Shown: positions 1 through 6,797 of the stretch, one piece after another | Position numbering within the stretch: the first letter of the stretch is position 1 | Layout of the letters: the number at the start of each line of letters is the position of its first letter | Notes under the pieces: generated by a model | The model's input: only the letters and a program-made list of their open reading frames with translations | The model's database searches: none | What the model was told of the DNA's origin: nothing | Position numbers and translations under genes: made by a program | NCBI GenBank assembly: GCA_025996755.1 | Contig: BNTR01000126.1 | Coordinates: 1 to 7,835 of the forward strand | DNA: 7,835 nt | Direction of reading: 5' to 3' | Origin: Bacteroidia bacterium | GTDB lineage: Bacteria; Bacteroidota; Bacteroidia; Bacteroidales; Azobacteroidaceae

Positions 1-1255
1 CAAGGAGTTGACAAACATCCAATTTGGCACGCGGCTGGCAGCCAATACGTTCAGCCACTACCATTATCTTCCCGAACAGGATGCGACCATCGAACAGGAT
101 GCACCACAGCGGATTGACAATGGCAGCAAATTGTTGGACGAAACGTTCAAGGCGAGTGCCGATATGATTCATCAGCGTCCGGTGCGCACGCCCGCCTGTC
201 TGCCGGTGGACAATCAAGCCGACCTCAGCGAACTCACGGCACGCGAAAAAGTGACCAATGCCGCCGAAACGCTCTATGTGAAGGGCAATGCCAAGACCTG
301 CCACCCGCGCATTGGGCGATTGCTGCAAATCAACATCCCGTCCACGCTGTCGCAAACGAGCGATTTGGGGACGTACCGCGTTATTCGGGTGCGCCACAGC
401 ATCGACGAGGGCAACCGCTACGAATGCAGTTTTGATGCCGTGACGGCGGGTTTGAAATTTTGCCCGTCGCCCCGTCTGACACTGCCACAAGCCGCTCCGG
501 TCGTTGCCAAAGTCGTGAGCAATCGCGACCCGCGGGGACAGGGGCGCGTGTGGGTGGAATTTCCGTTTGCCAAAGAGCGGCGCACGGAGGTGTGGCTGCG
601 CGTGATGACACCTAACGGCGGCTCAAGTGGCAAAGCCAAGTACAATCGCGGCTTGGTGTTCGTCCCCAACCCCGACGACCAGGTCATGGTGGGCTTTGAG
701 TGGGGCGACCCCAACCGTCCATACGTCATGGGCAGCCTCTTCCACGGCAAAAACGGCAAGGGCGGCGGCAAAAACAACCACATCAAAAGTATCATCACAG
801 ATAGCGGTCACACGATTATTTTCGACGATGCCTCCGATTCGCGCGGCATCACCATCCAGGACAAGCACCACAACAGGATTCACTTCGACACCAACAGCCG
901 GAATATCGAAATATCCACCTTTGGCACTATCCGGTTGAACGCGATGGACATCCAACTCAATGCGATGAATGATTTGACGCTGATGTCGGGCAGCAACACC
1001 AACCAAACCATTGGAGGCGAGCACGCGGTGCACATCCAAAAGTCCCAAACGGTGCAGATGGGAGAGGGTTTGGAACTGTCCGTCGGCAAAAATGCCAATA
1101 TCGACGTTTGCGAGGATTTGGAAAAAGTCATCGGCGGCTCGTTTAAGCAAACAGTAAAAAAAGACGTTGAGTCCAGTGCTTCGGGGACACTCAAACTGCT
1201 GTCTGATGGTGAGATGTCGCTAAAAGGGAGCGACGGAGTAACTTTGGCACAATAA
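1..1255 (+). CDS. vgrG: Type VI secretion spike protein VgrG, 5'-truncated
   Basis: VgrG forms the trimeric needle tip of the T6SS and is fired into target cells with effectors attached. The frame is open to the left edge (Lys-Glu codons at 2-7 precede the TTG at 8), so the true start lies outside; residues here are numbered from that TTG. Residues 1-150 resemble the end of the phage gp27-like hub. Residues 161-250 form the gp5 OB-fold, with RGQGRVWVEFPF, WLRVMTPNGG, GLVFVPNPDDQVMVGFEWGDP and RPYVMGSLFHG, all hallmark VgrG stretches. Residues 263-415 are short repetitive beta-strand units (SGHTIIFDD, GITIQDKHHNRIHFDT, NIEI, IRLNAMDIQLNAMNDLTL) typical of the gp5 beta-helix needle. The protein stops at the needle with no fused effector domain. 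The gene is GC-rich (row 541-600 counts 40 of 60). Family is confident; assignment to the Bacteroidota T6SS(iii) subtype rests on the neighbouring TssK and the host signals. Confidence 0.93.
   Translation, partial: KELTNIQFGTRLAANTFSHYHYLPEQDATIEQDAPQRIDNGSKLLDETFKASADMIHQRPVRTPACLPVDNQADLSELTAREKVTNAAETLYVKGNAKTCHPRIGRLLQINIPSTLSQTSDLGTYRVIRVRHSIDEGNRYECSFDAVTAGLKFCPSPRLTLPQAAPVVAKVVSNRDPRGQGRVWVEFPFAKERRTEVWLRVMTPNGGSSGKAKYNRGLVFVPNPDDQVMVGFEWGDPNRPYVMGSLFHGKNGKGGGKNNHIKSIITDSGHTIIFDDASDSRGITIQDKHHNRIHFDTNSRNIEISTFGTIRLNAMDIQLNAMNDLTLMSGSNTNQTIGGEHAVHIQKSQTVQMGEGLELSVGKNANIDVCEDLEKVIGGSFKQTVKKDVESSASGTLKLLSDGEMSLKGSDGVTLAQ
1239..1246 (+). promoter_or_regulatory. Possible -7 promoter box (TAACTTTG) inside the vgrG end
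   Basis: The octamer TAACTTTG fits the Bacteroidota -7 consensus TAnnTTTG and is identical to the two boxes in the divergent region near 5850-5893. It lies 43 bases before the ankyrin gene ATG, which would give a leader of roughly 35-40 bases. I see no TTG-type -33 element 19-21 bases upstream, and the octamer lies in coding sequence, so it may be chance. If real, it would let the ankyrin gene be expressed apart from vgrG. Confidence 0.3.
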
Positions 1256-1289
1256 AAAAAACATAAATATTCACAATAAATTAAAAATT

Positions 1290-2045
1290 ATGTATAAAAA
1301 AATCAATGTTCTAATAGTGGTAGTGGTCAGCGGTTTGTTTTTAATCAACTGCAAGAGTGCAACAAAGGCTGCACAGAGTGAAAATGACGATATTTATGGT
1401 AAAATCTTTGAAGCCATAAAATCGAATGATGAGTCGGCATTTCAAAAATTAGTGGCAGAGGTAAACAATTTGGACACGCTAATTACTGTGAATGAGGATG
1501 AAGCATATTCAATCCTTGGTTATTGCTGTAAATATAAACGCTGCCTTTTTGCAGAAAAATTATTAGATATGGGTGCTAATACTAATCTTGTACAAACAGT
1601 TATGATGTACGCTTTTGATGCCCTTTCTGTTGCGCTTGGACGCGAGCAGCAAGATATATGTTTAGCAACACTTTTGTTAAAGAGAGGCTGCAATCCTAAC
1701 GCCATCTATAGTGAGGACGGACTTACCCCCCTTGGAGTGTGTTGTGAATTGGGAAATTATGAGTTGTCGGAACTGCTGATAGATTTTGGTGCAAATGTAA
1801 ATGGTAACGGATATACAGAAGGGACGGATTATGTGTTTTTCCCGATATTGCTTGCAATAGAGAGTTCTAATGTGAAATTAGTGGAATTGCTAATAGAAAA
1901 AGGTGCCAATTTAGATGTATGCGATACACAAGGCGAAACACCGTTAAGCGTGGCACGAAGGACAAACAATAAAGAAATTGAAAGTATTTTGTTAAAAAGC
2001 CTTGATTTGACAGATGGCGAAAAGGAAGAAATAATCATTAATTAA
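1290..2045 (+). CDS. Ankyrin-repeat lipoprotein
   Basis: This is a 251-residue protein with a lipoprotein signal: Met-Tyr-Lys-Lys, a hydrophobic run (residues 6-19) and a lipobox-like LINC with Cys21 as the lipidation site. About six ankyrin units follow, at roughly residues 34-66, 68-101, 106-139, 142-173, 178-211 and 212-235. Clear core motifs are LLDMGANTN, GLTPLGVCCELGNYELSELLIDFGANVN, LVELLIEKGANLD and GETPLSVARR. It is thus a membrane-anchored, envelope-facing protein-binding module with no visible catalytic domain. It starts 34 bases after vgrG, with an A/T-rich leader and no clear Shine-Dalgarno site. It is clearly more AT-rich than its neighbours (row 1441-1500 has 22 G/C of 60, against 40 of 60 in a vgrG row), suggesting separate acquisition. 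Ankyrin proteins occur as immunity or accessory proteins beside polymorphic toxins and T6SS genes; that role here is inference from position only. Confidence 0.88.
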   Translation: MYKKINVLIVVVVSGLFLINCKSATKAAQSENDDIYGKIFEAIKSNDESAFQKLVAEVNNLDTLITVNEDEAYSILGYCCKYKRCLFAEKLLDMGANTNLVQTVMMYAFDALSVALGREQQDICLATLLLKRGCNPNAIYSEDGLTPLGVCCELGNYELSELLIDFGANVNGNGYTEGTDYVFFPILLAIESSNVKLVELLIEKGANLDVCDTQGETPLSVARRTNNKEIESILLKSLDLTDGEKEEIIIN

Positions 2046-2057
2046 AAACAAAACAAT

Positions 2058-3758
2058 ATGTATGAATTTAGAAATTTGAAGGCTGAATACAGCATTGAAA
2101 CGAAAATTGCTCGCCCCGATGGGCAGATTAGCAGTTACAGCAGCCGCATTGCCCTGAATGCGGAGTATCAACACAAAGAGAATAGTTTTCTGTTTGTGAT
2201 GGAAGGCAAAACGGACATCCGATTGGATGGGGAGGTGCCTCAAAAGCCGATTGACACTTACAGGGAGCAGTTGGGGACGTGTCTTTATCCGATGAATTTG
2301 TGCGTGTCGCCGGACGGTGAAATAATCAATGTGCTGAATTTCAATGAGATACGCGAACGCTGGAAGCAAACAAGTATGAAACTTTTGCACACTTACTATT
2401 CTGCCCCGTTGGAAAGCTACATCGACGCAGCGCGCAAGAATTTTCAAACGGAGAAAGACTTTGTAGAAGCCTTGCAGCGCGACACCTTTATCCGGCTGTA
2501 TTTTCAACCCCAACAGGCGAGCGAGGTGAGCGGTTTGACATATTGCTACTTTCCGGAGCAGGACATACAGTCGATTACGGGTATCTTTCAGGGCAAAGAG
2601 GTTGTTATTCAGGCAGTTAAGCGAGAGTCGAAAAAAGCGAACAGGACAATCAGTATGATAAGTTCTTTGTTAACAACCATGCTGCTGCTAATAGTCTGTA
2701 TGACAGTGACTTGCACAAGTGAGGACAAATTGCCCAAAGGGCTGAATGTTGAGGAAATCCAAAGGCAGATGGCTTTGCAGGAACTGGTTGAGAAGATGAG
2801 TTTCGAAGACCGGCGCAATCAGCCGTATTATTTTACGGCAAATGACCTCTCTTTGCAGTTGGAAATTGTTGGGAATGGGCTTAAAAAGGAGGATTTTCTG
2901 GAAATTCCCGACAGGCAGTTTGAGGACAAACTTTACGGGATATTCAAAATAGAGCCGGCGAAGAAAACGCAATGCTTTGAATTTCAGGAAGATGGCTCGT
3001 GCATCATTCTGTTTGAATCCAAATCGGAGGAGGACAAATATAGTCGGCGCAATCTGTTTGTCAGCCGAAAACATCATTTTGTGACCGACCTGCGGTTGCT
3101 GGACGAACTGATAACCATCAACGACGACAATTCGGGGAGAATCCACCTGCCTCCGGAACTTGTGCATCGCAATAAATATCTGTTCAACAACGATGAGGTG
3201 AGCCTGATATGGCTGTTAAACAATGACATACGTTTTTTGGAACGACTGCTGACAACTTTTGGCTACGATGCCGACCAAAAAGTGAATTACGCCGTTTTGC
3301 GGGCTATTTACCGTGATTACAGGAAATATCAGATTGAAAACGGCTACAATCACTATCCTCCACTCCTCAACAATTTGTTTGCGAGCCGGGACTGTGACGG
3401 CGAACTTCAAATTCGCGCGGGGCTGCTGAAAACGGTGGCAAACAGTTTTGTGAACGACAAAACCAATTTTGAAATGACGGGCGACTATGCCGACAAAAGG
3501 GCGTTCTACACCCTTATGAGCGATTATTGCGAGGCACTCGTCAGCGACGAAAAACGCGGCGACGACTTCTCTTTTGAGGAGAAATGCCACATCATCGCCG
3601 CCATTCTAAGCACCATGAAAGACTGTGGCGAGGGTGGTCTGCTGGCGGATTCGGAGGTGGAATATATCCATGAATACTATCCAAGGATTATCACAGCCAT
3701 CACCAAGCATCGCTATTTTGGCTATTCCAATTTAAAAGCCTCTTTTGCCGACCTATGA
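2058..3758 (+). CDS. Unrecognised T6SS-linked protein with internal membrane segment
   Basis: I do not recognise this 566-residue protein. It has two parts. Residues 1-199 have no signal peptide and look like a mixed beta/alpha soluble domain (for example LCVSPDGEIINVLNFNEIRERW at about 81-102). Residues 201-218 are hydrophobic, preceded by basic residues (KRESKKANR) and ending in TVTC with Cys219, so the stretch resembles an internal lipoprotein signal or a single membrane anchor. Residues 220-566 are charged and, from about 340 on, mostly helical. One reading is a cytoplasmic N-domain, one membrane pass and a periplasmic C-domain. Alternatively, an internal ATG at 2655 could start a separate lipoprotein of about 367 residues. 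The start at 2058 is the first ATG after the ankyrin stop, 12 bases away. The stop overlaps the tssK start as ATGA, so the two are probably translationally coupled, which points to a T6SS job such as a baseplate or membrane accessory part. I could not match it to TssN, O, P, Q or R. Confidence 0.8.
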   Translation: MYEFRNLKAEYSIETKIARPDGQISSYSSRIALNAEYQHKENSFLFVMEGKTDIRLDGEVPQKPIDTYREQLGTCLYPMNLCVSPDGEIINVLNFNEIRERWKQTSMKLLHTYYSAPLESYIDAARKNFQTEKDFVEALQRDTFIRLYFQPQQASEVSGLTYCYFPEQDIQSITGIFQGKEVVIQAVKRESKKANRTISMISSLLTTMLLLIVCMTVTCTSEDKLPKGLNVEEIQRQMALQELVEKMSFEDRRNQPYYFTANDLSLQLEIVGNGLKKEDFLEIPDRQFEDKLYGIFKIEPAKKTQCFEFQEDGSCIILFESKSEEDKYSRRNLFVSRKHHFVTDLRLLDELITINDDNSGRIHLPPELVHRNKYLFNNDEVSLIWLLNNDIRFLERLLTTFGYDADQKVNYAVLRAIYRDYRKYQIENGYNHYPPLLNNLFASRDCDGELQIRAGLLKTVANSFVNDKTNFEMTGDYADKRAFYTLMSDYCEALVSDEKRGDDFSFEEKCHIIAAILSTMKDCGEGGLLADSEVEYIHEYYPRIITAITKHRYFGYSNLKASFADL

Positions 3759-4906
3759 AAAAATGTAATCACCAATTAGTCAACTGGTTGGAGGGGATGA
3801 ACGTCGGCGACGAGCATTTCCGGCAGTTGGAAAACTATTTCATCGAGCGGCTGTGCGACACGGCGGCACTCCACATTACGAAGCACAACTACGGGCTGTT
3901 GCCCCCTGTGGACGGCGAGAACACCTCCTCCGAGTTTGACATCAGCGAGCAGGTGTCGGGCAAAGTCGAAATCAAACTGCGCCGCTGCAACGCCATCACC
4001 GCCGGCTGCTGCCGCATCGCCTACAACCCGCCTCCGGAGGTCTGCCTCCTGCACACCCATTCGTTTGACGCAGGAGCGGAGGCTGCCCCCGCCCAAAATA
4101 CCATCTGGGATGTGGTGCTGACCGTAAACCCCTTTGTCCGCATCCCCACAGGCACGCCCGCCGCCGACGAACTGCCGCCACGCCCGCCTCACGCGACGGA
4201 AGATTACCAACTGTCGGTGGTGCCACGAGGCGAAATTCACAGCGACCGGTTGGGATTGCACCACCTGGTCATCGGGCGCATCCGCCCCTACGGCGGACGC
4301 TATGAGGTTGATACCCAATACATTCCGCCGTGCACCCGTATGAGTAGCCACCCCGACCTGCTGGCGTATTACGAACGCTTCGGGACTTACCTCAACACGC
4401 TGGAGCGCAGTTCAAAACTCATCCTGAGCAAAAATCGCTCGCACCATTCGACCATTGCCGCGCACGTCGGCACCCTCAGCGAAGACCTGATGCACTACAT
4501 CGCCACCATCTACTTCCCGTATCGCAATATGGGGCAGGAGGAGGCTCCGATACGGATTGTCAACTATTTTTCGACGCTCGCCCACGTCTGCTACGTCAGC
4601 CTCAACAAGCAAAGCCGGACGGAAACGGAAGAGTTGCTGGGCTATTTCCACGAATGGAGCGACGTTACGCCGGGGTCGTTTGAAGAACTGTTAGCCAACA
4701 CCTTAGGCATCATCTACGACCACAACGCCCTGCGCACCACAATGCTCCAAATCGAAACTTTCCTGCACATCCTGTCCGATTTATGGCTGAAACTGAGCGG
4801 ATTAGAATACATCGGCAAGCACAAAGACAACATCGTCGTCTCCGAACGCTACCACCAGCAGGAACAGCCGAAGGCGAATGGGACGAATTGGAGTATATTG
4901 GATTAG
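3755..4906 (+). CDS. tssK: Type VI secretion baseplate subunit TssK
   Basis: TssK is a trimeric baseplate protein that links the T6SS baseplate wedges to the membrane complex. The 383-residue product carries the family's N-terminal signature: V-N-W-x-E-G-M followed by HF (Trp11, Gly14-Met15, His21-Phe22), matching the W-x-E-G-M-x-x-x-x-x-HF pattern of TssK/VasE/ImpJ proteins. In the middle, LVIGRIRPYGGRYEVDTQYIPPC (about 171-193) matches the conserved end of the shell domain, where an IPPC/IPP motif follows a strand pair. The C-terminal half (about 200-360) is helical, as in the known fold. It is somewhat shorter than proteobacterial TssK (about 440-450), consistent with a divergent subtype. 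The ATG overlaps the previous stop (ATGA), so it is probably made from the same message. Its stop is only 3 bases from the stop of the convergent recombinase. It is GC-rich (row 4021-4080: 38 of 60), like vgrG. Confidence 0.85.
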   Translation: MKKCNHQLVNWLEGMNVGDEHFRQLENYFIERLCDTAALHITKHNYGLLPPVDGENTSSEFDISEQVSGKVEIKLRRCNAITAGCCRIAYNPPPEVCLLHTHSFDAGAEAAPAQNTIWDVVLTVNPFVRIPTGTPAADELPPRPPHATEDYQLSVVPRGEIHSDRLGLHHLVIGRIRPYGGRYEVDTQYIPPCTRMSSHPDLLAYYERFGTYLNTLERSSKLILSKNRSHHSTIAAHVGTLSEDLMHYIATIYFPYRNMGQEEAPIRIVNYFSTLAHVCYVSLNKQSRTETEELLGYFHEWSDVTPGSFEELLANTLGIIYDHNALRTTMLQIETFLHILSDLWLKLSGLEYIGKHKDNIVVSERYHQQEQPKANGTNWSILD

Positions 4907-4909
4907 CGG

Positions 4910-5821
4910 CTAAATGAACTCGGCTTCCGGAATTTTATTCTTGCTGCAATATTTGTTCCTGTCTTTCCTGATTCCGGCGTGGGTTTTCCGGTAATATTCC
5001 CACAAATTGTGCCTTTTCATATATGAGGTGATATTCGGTGGGGTTACGACTACCCCTTTTTCGGAAAGGGCTTTCATCATATCCGTTTGGGTTTTCCCCT
5101 TGTCAATTAGATTGACTATCAGGCTTTTGTGCGGATTTATTTTTGCGTCGTTTTCCTTGCTTTTTAGGTGAATCGGGTTTTTCAGGTTCCAACTTGGTTT
5201 CATTTTTTTTGGAATGTAGGTTAATCCTTTTTCCCGTATAAACAGTAGAATTGTGGCGCGGTTCACCTTGAATCTGCGCTCCAAAGTACTCATTCTGGAG
5301 CCGGCATCTATATATTTTTGCAGAAGTTTTTCTTTGCCGTCCAATTTTCGGGGTCCGCTGCTTCCCACCGGTCTGCCGAAGATGACGCCTTCCCTTTTTC
5401 TGCGTTCTATGCCCTCCAAAGTGCGTTTTACAATCATATCCCGTTCTATTTGGGCGGATATGCCGAACGCAAAAAGCAGGATTGTGCCCACCAAATCGCC
5501 CTTTTTATAGGTGTCGAACGAATCTTTTACACTATATACGGTGCACCCTACATCCATACAGTGCTCCACAATGCGGAATAACATAAAAACACTGCGACCA
5601 AGCCGCGACAGTTCGGATATAATTCATACATCGCCGCTTTTTACCTTCTTCAATAAACGCCCCAATTTTCGCTTGCCCGGCTCTTTTACGCCCGAAACAC
5701 CATCATCTGAAATCCACTCTTCTATCTCATATCCCAATTTGTGGGCTTTCTCGACAATGCCTATTTTCTGTCCTTCCGTATCCTGCTTGTCAGTACTCAC
5801 CCGCACATATCCGTAAACCAT
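4910..5821 (-). pseudogene. Serine recombinase (resolvase/invertase family) with in-frame stop
   Basis: Reading from ATG at 5821 to TAG at 4912-4910, one frame of 303 codons encodes a small-serine-recombinase protein interrupted only by TGA at codon 66 (5626-5624). Before the stop: GYVRVSTDKQ with the nucleophile Ser9, and ISDDGVSGVKEPGKR. Directly after it, still in frame: IISELSRLGRS, whose Arg73 and Arg76 match active-site arginines of gamma-delta resolvase. Then come the helix-E region AQIERDMIVKRTLEGIERRK (Glu126-Arg127) and FGRP at the end of the catalytic domain. Residues from about 150 hold a Hin-like helix-turn-helix (MSTLERRFKVNRATILLFI), and a second possible one lies near 232-275. 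The tail makes it longer than the usual 180-200 residues. The TGA sits where homologues usually have a hydrophobic residue in GD-hydrophobic-hydrophobic-I-x-SE, so TTA(Leu) to TGA is a likely single change. As written, the product would be a 65-residue fragment, and no ATG restarts until after the key arginines. Confidence 0.88.
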
Positions 5822-5850
5822 AACGTATCTTTAATTGTTTAATAAGCCTA

Positions 5851-5858
5851 CAAAGTTA
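5851..5858 (-). promoter_or_regulatory. -7 box (TAACTTTG) of the recombinase promoter
   Basis: Read on the minus strand, 5858 to 5851 is TAACTTTG, an exact fit to the Bacteroidota -7 consensus TAnnTTTG. It lies 29 bases upstream of the recombinase ATG at 5821, a normal leader length. No clear TTG is seen at the -33 position; the upstream stretch is nearly pure A/T. Confidence 0.5.
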
Positions 5859-5878
5859 ATAATTTTTTAATTGGTATT

Positions 5879-5941
5879 TTTTTAGTAACTTTGCGGGCGA
5901 TATACAACATAAAAAAGAACAAAGATGAGAGTTACTAAAAA
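5879..5941. repeat. 11-bp inverted repeat around the DUF4292 leader
   Basis: TTTTTAGTAAC at 5879-5889 and GTTACTAAAAA at 5931-5941 are perfect reverse complements separated by 41 bases. The left arm overlaps the first half of the -7 box; the right arm covers codons 3 to 6 of the DUF4292 gene. It could be an operator, a leader structure, a recombinase site or chance in AT-rich DNA. Its arm length and location make it worth recording, but nothing proves function. Confidence 0.35.
5886..5893 (+). promoter_or_regulatory. -7 box (TAACTTTG) of the DUF4292-envC promoter
   Basis: TAACTTTG fits the Bacteroidota -7 consensus TAnnTTTG and lies 31 bases before the ATG at 5925. Transcription would start about 7 bases downstream, leaving a leader of roughly 25 bases. 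A TTGG occurs at 5871-5874, but only 12 bases upstream, too close for the usual 19-21 base spacing, so the -33 element is weak or absent. The box is a mirror copy of the one at 5851-5858. Confidence 0.55.
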
Positions 5942-6797
5942 TTATAATCTGCTGCTCGCAACGTTGGTGCTCCTGTTTTTGGCGGGGTATGTTCCTTGTC
6001 GGGCGGCGAATACGTCGGACGACGAGGAGTTTGCGTTGCCGGCATTGACAACATTGACAACTACGGAGCGTTTGGCAGCGGTGCGGCAGGCTTCGCTATC
6101 TTTTCAAACACTGTCGGCAAATCTGGTAATGAGCCTGACGCAGGGTGGGAAGAACGATTTTTCGACAGATGTGCAGATGCGCATTATCAAAGACCAAGCC
6201 ATTCAGTTGTCTGCTCGCGTGCCCTTTCTGGGCGAAGCCGTCAAGATAGTGATTACGCCGGAGAATGTCCTGATTATCAATCGGTTGAATAAGACCTTTT
6301 TTTATGAAACGGTGCAAAATATCAAAGAGGGGAAGGAAATTGATTTCGACTATTACAGTTTGGAAGCGTTGTTTACAAATCGGCTGTTTATCGCAGGGAA
6401 ACAGACGGTTACGCCCGACGACGACACCTGTTTTGCCGTGAACGACTCGGAATTTGAGACAAATCTAATCATCACGGATAATCAGCACATTCAGTACAGT
6501 TTTGTGACCGACCAGACCAATAATCACATCCAACTGTTGCAAATGAGCCACCCCGCGTTTCCGGTCAACGTGCAATGCGTGTATGAAGACTGGCGTTTAG
6601 TGTCCAATATGCAGGCGTTCCCGATGTCGCTGCAATTGACGGCGATTGTCCCCGACAATGATTGCGGTATCGCGATGCGGTTTTCTTCCGTCCATCTCGA
6701 CACAACGTTCACCATTGACGACGCGCCGCCAAACTCCGCCAAATACAAACAATTGTCTTTCCAGCAAATGATTGAACTAACTATGAAAAGCCTGTGA
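5925..6797 (+). CDS. DUF4292 family envelope protein
   Basis: This 290-residue exported protein fits the DUF4292 family, which is common in Bacteroidota and has a fold related to the LolA/LolB lipid-carrier proteins; its exact role is not established. Residues 1-27 form a signal peptide (MRVTKNYN, then LLLATLVLLFLAG, cleavage probably after CRA). Residues 90-155 carry the family core: a beta-rich stretch RIIKDQAIQLSARVPFLGEAVKIVITPENVLIINRLNKTFF, then IDFDYYSLEALFTNRLFIAGK. Many members are lipoproteins with LAGC; here the equivalent is LAGYVPC with Cys25, which is not a good lipobox, so this one may be soluble. The start is supported by the -7 box 31 bases upstream and by the signal peptide beginning at once. 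The gene overlaps the next one as ATGA, so the two are co-translated, an arrangement typical of this phylum. Confidence 0.82.
   Translation: MRVTKNYNLLLATLVLLFLAGYVPCRAANTSDDEEFALPALTTLTTTERLAAVRQASLSFQTLSANLVMSLTQGGKNDFSTDVQMRIIKDQAIQLSARVPFLGEAVKIVITPENVLIINRLNKTFFYETVQNIKEGKEIDFDYYSLEALFTNRLFIAGKQTVTPDDDTCFAVNDSEFETNLIITDNQHIQYSFVTDQTNNHIQLLQMSHPAFPVNVQCVYEDWRLVSNMQAFPMSLQLTAIVPDNDCGIAMRFSSVHLDTTFTIDDAPPNSAKYKQLSFQQMIELTMKSL

Noticed and set aside
623..1150. Minus-strand open frame of 175 residues within vgrG
   Set aside because: Shadow caused by the GC-rich codon use of vgrG; it matches no family I know and the plus strand encodes clear VgrG motifs.
3776..4351. Minus-strand open frame of 191 residues within tssK
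   Set aside because: Shadow in GC-rich sequence; the plus-strand product has the TssK signature motifs.
4903..4913. TTAGC-G-GCTAA palindrome between the convergent stops as a two-way terminator
   Set aside because: The stem is at most 4-5 bp with a loop of 1-3 bases and has no T-run on either side; the two TAG stops facing each other create most of the symmetry.
5624..5626. Reading TGA as a sense codon (recoded genetic code)
   Set aside because: TGA acts as the stop at two ATGA overlaps in this window, and tryptophan is encoded by TGG throughout.
5624..5821. The 65-residue frame as an independent small protein, with 4910-5584 as a second gene
   Set aside because: Both pieces are in one frame and together make one serine recombinase; the 13 codons between them carry the conserved ELSRLGRS motif, so this is one gene with a stop.
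5830..5873. Direct repeat TTTAATTG (5830-5837 and 5866-5873)
   Set aside because: Only 8 bases in a very AT-rich stretch, so expected by chance.
4910..5930. IS607-type or other insertion sequence around the recombinase
   Set aside because: No TnpB-like gene and no end repeats or target duplication visible; the recombinase looks like a stand-alone resolvase/invertase.
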